From the NCBI GenBank assembly GCA_029551395.1, contig JAKPFN010000099.1, forward strand, positions 1 through 44,030: a DNA stretch of 44,030 nucleotides, given 5' to 3'. The notes under the pieces are model-generated. The model had not been told where the DNA came from. It worked only from the letters and a program-made list of their open reading frames with translations, and did not search any database. The stretch is from Armatimonadota bacterium (GTDB lineage Bacteria > Armatimonadota > UBA5829 > DTLH01). The position numbers and the translations under genes are program-made. This document shows, piece after piece, positions 31,696 through 40,182 of this stretch (its first letter is position 1; the number at the start of each line of letters is the position of its first letter).

Positions 31696-34155
31696 CTAAG
31701 TCATAAGCCCAAGAGCCCTGACAGCGTCATAGACTTCTTGCAGCATTGTTTGCTCGGTTGCACCATACGTCCCACCAGCAGTTTGAGCTCCGGATGAAAC
31801 TGGTTGTGCTACTGGTGTAGTTCCATAAAATCCGATTTGATCATCGAACCTCGCGTCACCAGTTACTTGCAAAGCAAGACCTGCCGCAGCCGTATCATCA
31901 GATACCGCAGTCCCACCGATACGAAGTGCGCCAGCTAACCAGTTTTGAGAAGCGCCATCGATATAGAGGCCCCACGATACCGTCCCAGGGTCACCGAACG
32001 GCAAAGCCATCTCATACCCGTAAAGGCGATTAACCGTGGTCACGCCGTTAGGGATTGCAAGGGCACGGCAAAGAGCGACAGTGTCGGCTGTACCTCCACC
32101 AGCGCCAGCGTCAAGAGACAAAGCGAACACTGCGCCAGCGACACGGTCAATAGTCGATCCCGTACCCATGTTAAGAACAGCCGGAAGGCCAAGCGCCGTG
32201 ATGCCAAGGAATGCGGTTGTTACTGCCGCATTATCTCCAATGCTAATCAGAGCCGCAGTGTTAAGGCCTAAGGTGTCAGCGTTGGCGATTGTGACGTTTG
32301 CCGCAACGGTCGGTTGGCAAATGAGCGAGTTCGCTGAACCAGGGTTCCCGCCTCCATCAACGACAGTGTATGGTGCGAATGACGTTAGTGAGCCGATTGA
32401 TAAAGCGCCAGTAAATGACAGCGCCCCATCAATTTGCACGTCACCTTGGAAGTATGCCGCACGTTTTGTTCCAGGGTTAATACCGCCAGACATTGGCGTC
32501 TCGGCATACGTTACTTGTGGGTTGCTCGCCGTCCCAGTGATCGGGAAATTAAGGTTTGCCGCTATTGTGAAGTTAGCGTTGAGCGCCGCTACGACTTGCG
32601 TTGCTGTTGAAACACCTGACTCAATTGAAACAACGACATGCTGCCCACCGGTTAGCGTTGCGACTTCATTCCCTGCCGTTGTTGTGTTCGTGTATTCAAT
32701 CGTAATGCTGTTACCGAAAGTCCCGGCTGTCTGTGATTCGTAGGTAATATCCTGAACAGCTAGGCTTGCTTTTACGCCAGCGTAAAGCGTCACGTTGTTT
32801 GAATACACGGACAACAAGTCACAGTTTGCGGTCGCGTTTGCGATGTTCGGATTAATCGACAAACCTGTGAAATATGTCGTGTCCGTGATGGTCGGGTTAA
32901 CGGCAATGCCGTTCATCCCGTTAGTCATCGTCCCGAAGTTGCCGTTAATGGCGATAATGTTGGCGTTGGAATTGCCAAGCATAGTCCCGACTGTCGGGTT
33001 GATAGAAATGGCGGTGAAATTGCAGTTGTTTGCAATTGTCCCGATTTGTGGGTTGAGCGAAACAGACTGGTAGTTCTGCATTGCCCCGCCGTTGGAATTG
33101 AAGGCGTCTATGAAGGCATAGACGCCTTTACCAGCATCGAGGGTTACTGACGCATCAAAACCAGGCGCGAAATAGTAACCGTTGACGTTCTGAGTAAAGT
33201 TCACGCCTGCCTGCACGTTGGCGTATGCTAGTGCGTAGTTCAGGCCCCTAACATTGATAGGATCGGTTCCGTTTCCGAGACCAAAGAAAGTGGAAATACC
33301 TTCAAGACCACCAACGTCTCCGGTGTTCTGAGCGAAAATGTTGTTAACGATACCAGTCGCGGCTCGTCCACCAGTACCAAAGGCAAATCCTGAATTGTTT
33401 TGGTCAAGGGCAATGCCCAATTGCAGACCGTTGACCGAGTCACTAGGAGACGCTTGTAATGGCTGAACATCAAGGTTAAACGTGTTCGCCGTGAGGTTGA
33501 CCGCCAGGTTGTTTGGCGCAGTGGTATTAGGCATGTAAAGGCCTAAGCTGTTGGGGTCGACCTGAAACGAACCAAGCGTGGCAATGTCTCCAGAACCGTT
33601 AAAGAGCGCAACTCTGTATGCCGTACCCGTTGGCGGGTAGTTCGCGGCACTAATGTTCCCTGTAATATTGACGTCAGTATTGACCTGCAACTCGGCATTG
33701 GTGAGCCGCATGACTTCCTGGTTGTTACAGCTCCAATACTGAGCGCCGTCGCCGTCAGATCCCCAGCCCGTATCGTTGCCAGACTCTCCAAAGCCGAACA
33801 CAGGGTTAGGAGAGACGCCTTCTGGGGCGATAAGAGGCCACTTAACCGCGCCGCTTAATGTGTTGGCTACGTCGTCATATGTCCAAGCAAGCGTTGTGCT
33901 GTCGATAATGAGCGCCGCGACTCTGTCGTCGACACGCTCGTCCGTGTAATATTTTCGAGTGCCTTCCGAGATATTGGTCGTGGTTAGAACGACTGAGCCA
34001 GTCTGTCCGTTGACTGACGAGACCGACGTACCGCTCACAGGACCCCAATCAGCGTCCCCGTCGGCGTTTGAGAGCTTGGTCAATACCTCGCCGGTCGTTC
34101 CACCAGGAGGGACGCCGCCGCCAGAAAGAGGGAGCTTAATATATCCGTCAGCCAT
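31696..34155 (-). CDS. Tail fibre protein
   Basis: An 819-residue fibre. The N-terminus (GVPPGGTTGEVLTKLSNADG) is a common fibre attachment motif, and it continues with VSSVNGQTGSVVL. The shaft is long, Asn/Gly/Thr-rich and repetitive (AINGNFGTMTNGMNG, SINPNIANATANC). The C-terminus (IGFYGTTPVAQPV ... MLQEVYDAVRALGLMT) matches a frequent receptor-binding or trimerising end. No signal peptide is present, which contrasts with the two fibre-like proteins on the plus strand. AGAGGT lies six bases before the ATG. It follows two small regulators. Confidence 0.85.
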   Translation of the reverse strand: MADGYIKLPLSGGGVPPGGTTGEVLTKLSNADGDADWGPVSGTSVSSVNGQTGSVVLTTTNISEGTRKYYTDERVDDRVAALIIDSTTLAWTYDDVANTLSGAVKWPLIAPEGVSPNPVFGFGESGNDTGWGSDGDGAQYWSCNNQEVMRLTNAELQVNTDVNITGNISAANYPPTGTAYRVALFNGSGDIATLGSFQVDPNSLGLYMPNTTAPNNLAVNLTANTFNLDVQPLQASPSDSVNGLQLGIALDQNNSGFAFGTGGRAATGIVNNIFAQNTGDVGGLEGISTFFGLGNGTDPINVRGLNYALAYANVQAGVNFTQNVNGYYFAPGFDASVTLDAGKGVYAFIDAFNSNGGAMQNYQSVSLNPQIGTIANNCNFTAISINPTVGTMLGNSNANIIAINGNFGTMTNGMNGIAVNPTITDTTYFTGLSINPNIANATANCDLLSVYSNNVTLYAGVKASLAVQDITYESQTAGTFGNSITIEYTNTTTAGNEVATLTGGQHVVVSIESGVSTATQVVAALNANFTIAANLNFPITGTASNPQVTYAETPMSGGINPGTKRAAYFQGDVQIDGALSFTGALSIGSLTSFAPYTVVDGGGNPGSANSLICQPTVAANVTIANADTLGLNTAALISIGDNAAVTTAFLGITALGLPAVLNMGTGSTIDRVAGAVFALSLDAGAGGGTADTVALCRALAIPNGVTTVNRLYGYEMALPFGDPGTVSWGLYIDGASQNWLAGALRIGGTAVSDDTAAAGLALQVTGDARFDDQIGFYGTTPVAQPVSSGAQTAGGTYGATEQTMLQEVYDAVRALGLMT

Positions 34156-34203
34156 TTTTGTACCTCTGATTGTTCAGAGCTATTATGAATGACTGACGCC
34201 AAA

Positions 34204-34365
34204 CTATCTAGGGTGGCTCTTTAGGTATTTGGTCAAAATCATCCTAATTGACAAAGAAACAGGCAGACCGTTTTCCTTGGCGTACATTCTGAGCTTGCCC
34301 ATGAGCGACTCGGACAGCCTTAAAGATATGATTTTATTGAGATCGTTAGCAATTCTTACGGTCAT
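34204..34365 (-). CDS. Ribbon-helix-helix regulator (53 aa)
   Basis: A 53-residue protein. The order of a short beta-strand (SLRL), helix (SESLMGKLRMYAKENG) and second helix (VSLSIRMILTKYLKS) is that of Arc/MetJ-type DNA-binding proteins. It overlaps the HTH gene upstream by four bases and lies before the fibre gene. It probably binds DNA as a dimer, perhaps controlling the fibre operon or the helicase gene opposite. Confidence 0.6.
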   Translation of the reverse strand: MTVRIANDLNKIISLRLSESLMGKLRMYAKENGLPVSLSIRMILTKYLKSHPR

Positions 34366-34562
34366 TTCTTTCCCCTATAGTATCCACGTTTTCCACCGGC
34401 CTGGCGCACAGGATTAAGCATGCCGTGCATTCTCAAAATCCTAGAGACGCTTTCAGCACTCAACGCAAGGTGCTTTGCAACTTCAATACGAGACCAGCCA
34501 TGCCCAGACAACTCTAAAATTCTTGCCTCTAATAAAACAGCTCGCCCTCGTCTTTTATGCAT
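34362..34562 (-). CDS. HTH transcription regulator
   Basis: A 66-residue protein with a clear helix-turn-helix: IEVAKHLALSAESVSRILRM. The N-terminus is basic (HKRRGRAVLLEAR). I chose ATG 34562 because AAGGTG sits seven bases before. An upstream TTG adds two residues. It is divergently transcribed from the helicase gene with 35 bases between them, so it is well placed to control both directions. Confidence 0.7.
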   Translation of the reverse strand: MHKRRGRAVLLEARILELSGHGWSRIEVAKHLALSAESVSRILRMHGMLNPVRQAGGKRGYYRGKK

Positions 34563-34597
34563 TGCCAAACACCTTACGTTGAGTTACCAACCGTTAC

Positions 34598-36229
34598 ATG
34601 CAATTACGTCACTACCAAGAAAAAGCAATAAATGAAATAAGAAAGTTCTACGCAGCCGGAACTCGCAAAGTGCTTCTGCATCTAGCGACCGGGGGCGGAA
34701 AGACGGCAACGTTTTGCCATATGATCAAGCTCGCCGCAGAAAGAGGCAAAAGGTGCCTAGTTGTCGTTCGTGGCGTCAAGCTTATAGAGCAAGCAAGCGA
34801 CCGTTTAACCAGAGATGGCGTACAGCATGGCGTCATGCAGGGCACTAAATCATATGGGTTGCACTTGCCTGTCGTGGTCTGCTCTATAGACACCGTTTAC
34901 CGCAGAAGAGAACCGATTGAAGCCGATTTTATCGTTATCGATGAAGCGCATCAAACGGGAGGAAAAGGCTACAAATGGTTCATAGATCAGTATCCTAAGG
35001 CATACTTTTTACCAGTTTCGGCAACGCCACACCTTAAGAAGGGAATGCGGCACATTGCTGAGGCAGTCGTTTACCCAATATCCATCCAAAAACTGATTGA
35101 AGAAGGCTACCTTGTCGGGAGCAAAACATATGTGGGACAAGAGCCAGACCTTTCAGGGGTTAAAATCAACTCGACAGGAGACTATGACGAGGACCAGCTA
35201 GCGGGGGTAATGACACAAGCCGCGCTGATCGGCGTGCCTTCCAAAAACTACAAAAAACTGGCCGATAAGAAGAAAGCATTGATCTTCGCGGTAAATATTA
35301 GGCACTCAAAATCACTGGCCGAGCAGTTTATTCAAGATGGTTACGCCGTTGAACATATTGACGCAGATACTCCTATCCCAAAGCGAAACGCCATTTTAAA
35401 TAAACTTAAAACCGGCGAGCTGGACCTTGTGACAAATGTTGGCATTTTGCACACTGGCTTTGACCTGCCTGAGCTTGAATGCATCATCATGGCCAGGCCA
35501 ACACTAAGCTACAACCTGCATATCCAAATGCTCGGGAGAGGCACTAGGCCAGCCCCAGGCAAGACTCACTTTACAGTCATAGACTGCGCAGGGAACACTA
35601 AGCGCCATGGTTTTATCGAGGACGAGGAAGAGTGTGTCATAGATGGTAAAAAACTCAGAAAAAGCTCAACCGTCAACTGCGAATGTCATGATAACCACAA
35701 GACCGACAAAGGGGAGTTTATCCCCGAAAAGCACCCATGCACTCTAATCTACAGCATCGATCAAAAGGAATGCCCGGCGTGTGGTTGCGTCAACCTTCAC
35801 TATGTCCCAAAAACAAACCCATTTGAGGACGCGGATCCTGAAAAGACCAGAAATACTCTAACGGTTGAAGCGGAAATGACTGAATACACAAGAGGTATTG
35901 CTTCCGATACCGAAATGTGGATCAAGAGAGCCCAAAAACAAGGTTACAAAAAAGGCTGGATCTATATGATGTTAAAAACAAAATACGGCGATCAAGCAGC
36001 TAACGAAGTATGGAACAAAAAAGTCAAAAGACTGAAAAAATGGCCGCAACGGGACCAAACCACACAGAGCTCGTCAAGGCTATCGTCTATCAATTTAACA
36101 AGTCAGGTAAATGCTTTGTCTGGGGAAACAACACTGGGGCTCTCAAAGCTGGCTCAGGAAGGTTGGTTCGATTCGGACTTGTCGGCTCACCAGACATCAT
36201 TGGGTTTGATCGACAAGGAAGATTTATAG
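34598..36229 (+). CDS. DEAD/DEAH-box helicase (SF2)
   Basis: A 543-residue helicase or translocase. Motifs are: Q motif region RHYQ, motif I ATGGGKTA (Lys35, Thr36), motif II DEAH (115-118), motif III SATP (141-144), and motif VI region QMLGRGTRP near residue 320. A Cys-rich zinc part lies near residues 365-405 (CECHDNH, HPC, CPACGC). The last 60-70 residues are Ser/Thr-rich and lie in the same bases as the start of the VRR-NUC gene in another frame. No SD is obvious. It is the first gene of the replication block. Confidence 0.9.
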   Translation: MQLRHYQEKAINEIRKFYAAGTRKVLLHLATGGGKTATFCHMIKLAAERGKRCLVVVRGVKLIEQASDRLTRDGVQHGVMQGTKSYGLHLPVVVCSIDTVYRRREPIEADFIVIDEAHQTGGKGYKWFIDQYPKAYFLPVSATPHLKKGMRHIAEAVVYPISIQKLIEEGYLVGSKTYVGQEPDLSGVKINSTGDYDEDQLAGVMTQAALIGVPSKNYKKLADKKKALIFAVNIRHSKSLAEQFIQDGYAVEHIDADTPIPKRNAILNKLKTGELDLVTNVGILHTGFDLPELECIIMARPTLSYNLHIQMLGRGTRPAPGKTHFTVIDCAGNTKRHGFIEDEEECVIDGKKLRKSSTVNCECHDNHKTDKGEFIPEKHPCTLIYSIDQKECPACGCVNLHYVPKTNPFEDADPEKTRNTLTVEAEMTEYTRGIASDTEMWIKRAQKQGYKKGWIYMMLKTKYGDQAANEVWNKKVKRLKKWPQRDQTTQSSSRLSSINLTSQVNALSGETTLGLSKLAQEGWFDSDLSAHQTSLGLIDKEDL

Positions 36230-36366
36230 CCGTTGAGTGCAAAACAGGCACAGGCCGCCTAACGTCTTACCAAAAAGACTGGTGGGATAAAGCAGCAGAG
36301 GCAGGAGTAAATGGTATAGTTGCCAGAGACATCCACCATGCGCTTGACTTCCTAAACTCTCTGTAG
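36040..36366 (+). CDS. VRR-NUC nuclease
   Basis: A 108-residue PD-(D/E)xK nuclease of the VRR-NUC type: GSPDIIGFD, AVECKTGTGR and YQKDW carry the metal-binding Asp/Glu/Lys and Gln. Phage members are structure-specific nucleases that resolve branched DNA. The ATG at 36040 is my choice, though 36010 in the same frame is possible. It overlaps the helicase 3' end by 190 (or 220) bases. It belongs with primase and helicase genes. Confidence 0.85.
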   Translation: MAATGPNHTELVKAIVYQFNKSGKCFVWGNNTGALKAGSGRLVRFGLVGSPDIIGFDRQGRFIAVECKTGTGRLTSYQKDWWDKAAEAGVNGIVARDIHHALDFLNSL

Positions 36367-36379
36367 TCTCTTGTAGTTC

Positions 36380-37138
36380 ATGAAAATATCTTTATCTATC
36401 AACCCGGCTGGCGAAGCCTGGGCGCAACGCCACTTTAAGATACAAGAGATCTCTCTCATAAGAGAGCTCGCCGACTATATGCTATCAGGAGCATGGTCGC
36501 CGATCGTGTGGTCAGAAGGCTACCGTAAGACGGACAATTTTCTGAGCTGTGACTATCTTGCTCTTGATTGTGATGATGGAGCGTGGACAATCGAGAGCGC
36601 TAAGTCGTGGTTAGCAAAGAATGAGCTTAAAGGCATCATCGGCACGACAAAGAGCCATCAGGTAGCCAAGGGCGAAAAGCCTGCCTGTGACAGGTTCCGT
36701 GTAGTAGTCCCATGGGATAGGCCAATTACTGACTACCGGCTTTATCGCGCCAACATGGAAGAGCTGCTGCGCAATATCCCTGCTGATAAGGCTTGTAAAG
36801 ACGGCGCTCGCTTTTTCTATCCGTGCAAGAAGATCGAATACTTTCAAAACGGCAAAGGCTATCCGTGGATTAATATCCCAAAGCCAGTACAACGCCCACC
36901 AAACCCCCAATATGCCGCCAATGGTATCCTGCCTAAGTTCATCCAGGATATGCTTACAAACCCACCAGGAGAAGGTGGGAGAAACACGCATTGCTTTAAG
37001 GTGGCTGCAGCCATGGCTAAGTTCGGATTTAGCGAGCAGGACGCTATTAGTGCGGTTCAATCTATGCGCATGACACTACCGGAAAAAGAGGTGCTTTCCG
37101 CTGCAAAATCTGGTTATAAAACTGGAAGAAAAAGATAA
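36380..37138 (+). CDS. PrimPol-like DNA primase
   Basis: A 252-residue primase of the archaeo-eukaryotic/PrimPol type. The catalytic motifs are LALDCDDG (Asp63, Asp65), KSH (His93), RFRVVVPW (Arg105/107), and the KDGARFFYP element. A helical C-terminus (residues of about 185-245) resembles primase C-terminal accessory domains. It would make primers for the SF3 helicase encoded next. No DNA polymerase gene is seen, so it may recruit the host replicase. Confidence 0.8.
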   Translation: MKISLSINPAGEAWAQRHFKIQEISLIRELADYMLSGAWSPIVWSEGYRKTDNFLSCDYLALDCDDGAWTIESAKSWLAKNELKGIIGTTKSHQVAKGEKPACDRFRVVVPWDRPITDYRLYRANMEELLRNIPADKACKDGARFFYPCKKIEYFQNGKGYPWINIPKPVQRPPNPQYAANGILPKFIQDMLTNPPGEGGRNTHCFKVAAAMAKFGFSEQDAISAVQSMRMTLPEKEVLSAAKSGYKTGRKR

Positions 37139-37145
37139 AAAAGAA

Positions 37146-37165
37146 TCCCGTTCTCGCAAACGGGA
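37146..37165. promoter_or_regulatory. Intercistronic hairpin before SF3 helicase
   Basis: A perfect 7-bp inverted repeat TCCCGTT/AACGGGA with a 6-base loop lies between the primase and SF3 helicase genes. No T-run follows, so it is more likely an mRNA processing or stability element than a terminator. Confidence 0.5.
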
Positions 37166-37194
37166 CCTGGGACAAAACACGCACAGAGGTTTTA

Positions 37195-38643
37195 ATGACA
37201 ACTAATCCCGAAAATGTCAACGAATTTCCTACCATCGAAGAGCTCTCAGAAGAAGAAATAGCAGCCCTCAAAGAAATAGATGAGCCACAAGAAGAAGATC
37301 CTTCTCCCCTTGTTGAACTCACTCGCGAAGAAGTGAAGAAACATCAGAAAAAAGACAAAGAAAAGAACCTCTTAAAGAAAGAGATCTACAATATTATGGT
37401 CAGAGCTCTGACCGGGCAATTTCTGCCGCGAAGCGATTGGCCTGAGCTTGAGACTAAATTCTCAGTAATGCAAAACAGCGACAAGACTGTGCGGTTTGTC
37501 GAAATTGATCAGCGCGGGGTCGTTAAGCTTATTTCTGTCGATGGTGTTAAAAATGCAGCTCTAGGATACCTGAAGAGCAACAAAAAGCATGGGTACATGC
37601 ATCTAAAGAGGAATGACTTAGCGGAGATCGCGAGCCTTCTACAGGCTACTGTCACCCCGATCAAAGAGTCCGACATATCTCCAGTTCTGCAGAAGTCGAC
37701 CAAAGGGCTTTGCTGGCATCGCCTCGAATGGGATCTAGCCGATGGGGAGACACCACTCTTTGATGAGCTCTGCTCAAGAACCAGCAACACAGAATCGTTT
37801 CAGTGTTGGATCGGATCCCTGTTCTTTCCCAAGGCAGACCGGCAAACCTACCTCTGGCTCTATGGTGGTGGGCGCAACGGCAAGGGATCTCTCTGTCGAG
37901 TCCTCGCCAAGATCTTTGGGCCAGGTTACAGCTCTGAGCAGGTACCAACTGCAGCCGAACAGAGATTTTGGAGCATGGGCCTATTAGGCAAGAGGCTGGT
38001 AGCTTTTCCTGATTGCAACCATACGGCCTTTACTAAGAGTGGGCTCATTAAGTCTGTGACTGGTGGTGACAAGATACGTGTCGAGTTTAAGGGCGGGGGG
38101 GTTACGTCAGAAGAGCTTACATGCATGCTCCTGATTCTTTCCAACAACCGCCCCCAGATCAGCAACCAAGAGTCCGATATGCGCCGGGCTATATTCTGTG
38201 AAATAGGCCCGATCACTACAGACTTTGGACAGAACTATGAAGCGGAGCTTTGGGGAGAAGCGCCGTTTTTTGTCCACAAGTGCATCAAGCTGTACAAAGA
38301 GAAGTACCCGACCTTTTCGGCAATCAGGCCAGATCGCGAAGCCAATCACCTACTGGCGAGTCAGGCTGATGCTTATTTTGAAGACATGTTCCAAAAGCAC
38401 TTCAGGCTGGACCCTGATTCCTCGATACCTGCTGAGGAACTCCGTAGGATCTGTCGTGATGAAAAAATGGACGAATTTAAGTCTCGATACTTCTGTATGT
38501 GGATGGAAAACACGCACGGAGTTAAGTACAAACTATTGAGATCTAAGGATAATTGGAAGGTTCGCCGGTATGCCTATACTGGTATCCGTAAAAAAACAAC
38601 ACATGACGATATTTTGGAGCTTGATTTCAGTGATGAGGGTTGA
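37195..38643 (+). CDS. SF3/D5-type replicative helicase
   Basis: A 482-residue helicase of the phage/plasmid P4-D5 type. The N-terminal 60 residues are very acidic then basic. A D5_N-like part precedes the ATPase. Walker A is YGGGRNGKGS (Lys230). Walker B is RLVAFPDCN (Asp273), and motif C is LLILSNNRP (Asn317). The typical primase half is absent and supplied by the gene before. AGAGG stands five bases before the ATG. The candidate origin starts about 40 bases after its stop. It is the helicase most likely to be loaded at that origin. Confidence 0.88.
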   Translation: MTTNPENVNEFPTIEELSEEEIAALKEIDEPQEEDPSPLVELTREEVKKHQKKDKEKNLLKKEIYNIMVRALTGQFLPRSDWPELETKFSVMQNSDKTVRFVEIDQRGVVKLISVDGVKNAALGYLKSNKKHGYMHLKRNDLAEIASLLQATVTPIKESDISPVLQKSTKGLCWHRLEWDLADGETPLFDELCSRTSNTESFQCWIGSLFFPKADRQTYLWLYGGGRNGKGSLCRVLAKIFGPGYSSEQVPTAAEQRFWSMGLLGKRLVAFPDCNHTAFTKSGLIKSVTGGDKIRVEFKGGGVTSEELTCMLLILSNNRPQISNQESDMRRAIFCEIGPITTDFGQNYEAELWGEAPFFVHKCIKLYKEKYPTFSAIRPDREANHLLASQADAYFEDMFQKHFRLDPDSSIPAEELRRICRDEKMDEFKSRYFCMWMENTHGVKYKLLRSKDNWKVRRYAYTGIRKKTTHDDILELDFSDEG

Positions 38644-38681
38644 TAGTCTAAACAAATCAAGCGGTTCCAACCTCTGAATCG

Positions 38682-38970
38682 CGTCATAAACGTCATACAG
38701 CGTCATATGAACGTCATACAGCTTCTCGTATGACGTTTTTTTATGCCTAAATCCAGCCGGTTACGACCTGTTTTACCCTGTGGATAACCCGCGTCATGCG
38801 TCATTTTACTTCCTATCCATATCTCTCTCTTTTTTATGTGAGTTATACCTAATGATAGAAAAAAGAGTATGACGCTATGACGTTCCGGATATTACTGACA
38901 AAATCACGTCATACCCTGCAAAAGCGTCATACTGACGTTATGACGTTCTTGTGCAATTTTTGTGCAATTT
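38682..38970. other. Candidate replication origin with iterons
   Basis: A gene-free region (38644-39037) holds twelve copies of CGTCAT or its complement. Plus-strand copies begin at 38682, 38691, 38701, 38712, 38792, 38799, 38907 and 38925. Complement copies begin at 38730, 38869, 38877 and 38940. The first four are 9, 10 and 11 bases apart, close to one helical turn. A perfect DnaA box (TTATCCACA) is on the minus strand at 38779-38787, and 38801-38870 is AT-rich. A tandem 11-mer TTGTGCAATTT lies at 38949-38970. This fits iterons, initiator sites and a melting region beside the helicase gene. The region could also be an operator cluster. Confidence 0.7.
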
Positions 38971-38978
38971 GCCAGCTG

Positions 38979-39007
38979 TTGCCATGCGGCCTGACAGGCG
39001 ATATTCT
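38979..39007 (+). promoter_or_regulatory. Promoter for serine peptidase gene
   Basis: TTGCCA (38979-38984) and TATTCT (39002-39007) are 17 bases apart. They match five and four of six consensus bases. AAGGAGGG (39023-39030) and the ATG at 39038 follow at normal distances. Confidence 0.6.
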
Positions 39008-39037
39008 CTTCTGCAACCAACCAAGGAGGGTTAACCT

Positions 39038-40066
39038 ATGAGAATTATCGTGCTATTCCTGGCCATTGTGGCGGCTTGCTTAAAATGCACCCCCACCGGT
39101 GACCATAACCAGCAACTAGAAGAGTCATGGTCACAGACAACAAAGCGAGATACTTCCATGTGGGTCAACCAAGGGGACCTGAGACTATTCGACGTTGTCA
39201 TGGTGGATTCAGGCCCAGACCGTCTAATGTCAAATCTGATAGGCGGGACCGTTCCCCAGGCCTCTGAGTACCCTGCTACCTTCGCCTCGCGTCAGAGTGG
39301 CTCTGGCTGCACGGCAACCCTAATCGCTGAGGACGTCCTCCAATTGGCTGCCCATTGCGTGGGTAACGGCCGCACTGCTCAAATAACAAGCAACGGCCAG
39401 TCATACACAGGCACCTGTACCCATGCCCCTGGCTACCAGGGAGATGCCACGGCTGACTGGGCTCTGTGCAAAATGTCAACAGTCGTCGATAGAACGTGGT
39501 ACGAAAAAGTCCTCCAGGATCCCACCAAGATCGCTGTCGGTGGCAAAGTTACCCTCGCAGGAGCAGGTTGCACCCAGCCTGGCGGTAATGATGGCGCATT
39601 CGGCACGCTAAGAGTCGGGCAAGCCACCATCACTCAAGTACCCACTTCAGACAATGACACCGTCACAAAGGGCGGCGCGGCACTTTGCTTCGGTGATTCT
39701 GGCGGGTCCGCCTTCTACGAAGAAGTCGGCGGGCAAAGGTGGGTCATGGGCGTCAACTCTCGGGGAGATATCCAGTCTACCAGCTATTTAGCTTCCGTGT
39801 TCACAGCTAGTGCGAAAAATTTCTACAAAGCTTGGGCACAGACCAACAATGCTAAAATTTGTGGCATCGATCCGGCTGCTGTGAAATGCCAAGGGAGCAC
39901 AGTCGACCCCACACCTCCATTGCCACCACAATGCAAGGTCGCTCTGGACCTATTCACAAAATGTCTTTACGACATCCCACGGCTTGCTATCGCGCAGCCA
40001 GCCCAATGCCGGAAAGCATATGCTGACCTTTTCGCTTGCGAAGAAGCAGCCGAGCTCGCACAATAG
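39038..40066 (+). CDS. Secreted trypsin-fold serine peptidase, lipoprotein
   Basis: A 342-residue peptidase of family S1. The catalytic triad is intact: AAHCV (His106), DWALCKM (Asp140) and GDSGGSAF (Ser221). The mature domain begins near LIGGTVPQASEYP, as in activated chymotrypsin-like enzymes. The N-terminus (IIVLFLAIVAACLKC) is a lipoprotein signal with lipobox VAAC. The residue six before Ser221, where trypsin has Asp, is Ala, so Lys/Arg specificity is not expected. A Cys-containing helical tail (residues of about 295-342) follows a TPPLPP linker. It has its own promoter and terminator, typical of a cargo gene. Confidence 0.9.
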   Translation: MRIIVLFLAIVAACLKCTPTGDHNQQLEESWSQTTKRDTSMWVNQGDLRLFDVVMVDSGPDRLMSNLIGGTVPQASEYPATFASRQSGSGCTATLIAEDVLQLAAHCVGNGRTAQITSNGQSYTGTCTHAPGYQGDATADWALCKMSTVVDRTWYEKVLQDPTKIAVGGKVTLAGAGCTQPGGNDGAFGTLRVGQATITQVPTSDNDTVTKGGAALCFGDSGGSAFYEEVGGQRWVMGVNSRGDIQSTSYLASVFTASAKNFYKAWAQTNNAKICGIDPAAVKCQGSTVDPTPPLPPQCKVALDLFTKCLYDIPRLAIAQPAQCRKAYADLFACEEAAELAQ

Positions 40067-40105
40067 CTCTGTACTGCACGCCACTCCTACGCACTGCATC
40101 CTTGG

Positions 40106-40137
40106 ACCGTCCATTCTTATGGGCGGTTCTTTTTTTG
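40106..40137 (+). terminator. Intrinsic terminator after serine peptidase
   Basis: A 9-bp stem (ACCGTCCAT/ATGGGCGGT, one G-T pair) with loop TCTT is followed by TCTTTTTTT. It lies 39 bases after the peptidase stop, so the peptidase is a single-gene unit. Confidence 0.88.
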
Positions 40138-40182
40138 GCCCAACCGTGAGATAATAAATTAACCGCACACAAGGAGAGTAAT

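Noticed and set aside
32036-32743. 235-codon plus-strand open frame inside the tail fibre
   Set aside because: It is antisense to a clear fibre gene with motifs at both ends. Pro/Val/Ser-rich shadow sequence, no SD.
37195-38643. Calling the SF3 gene a full primase-helicase fusion
   Set aside because: The N-terminal region shows no primase catalytic motifs. These are in the separate upstream gene.
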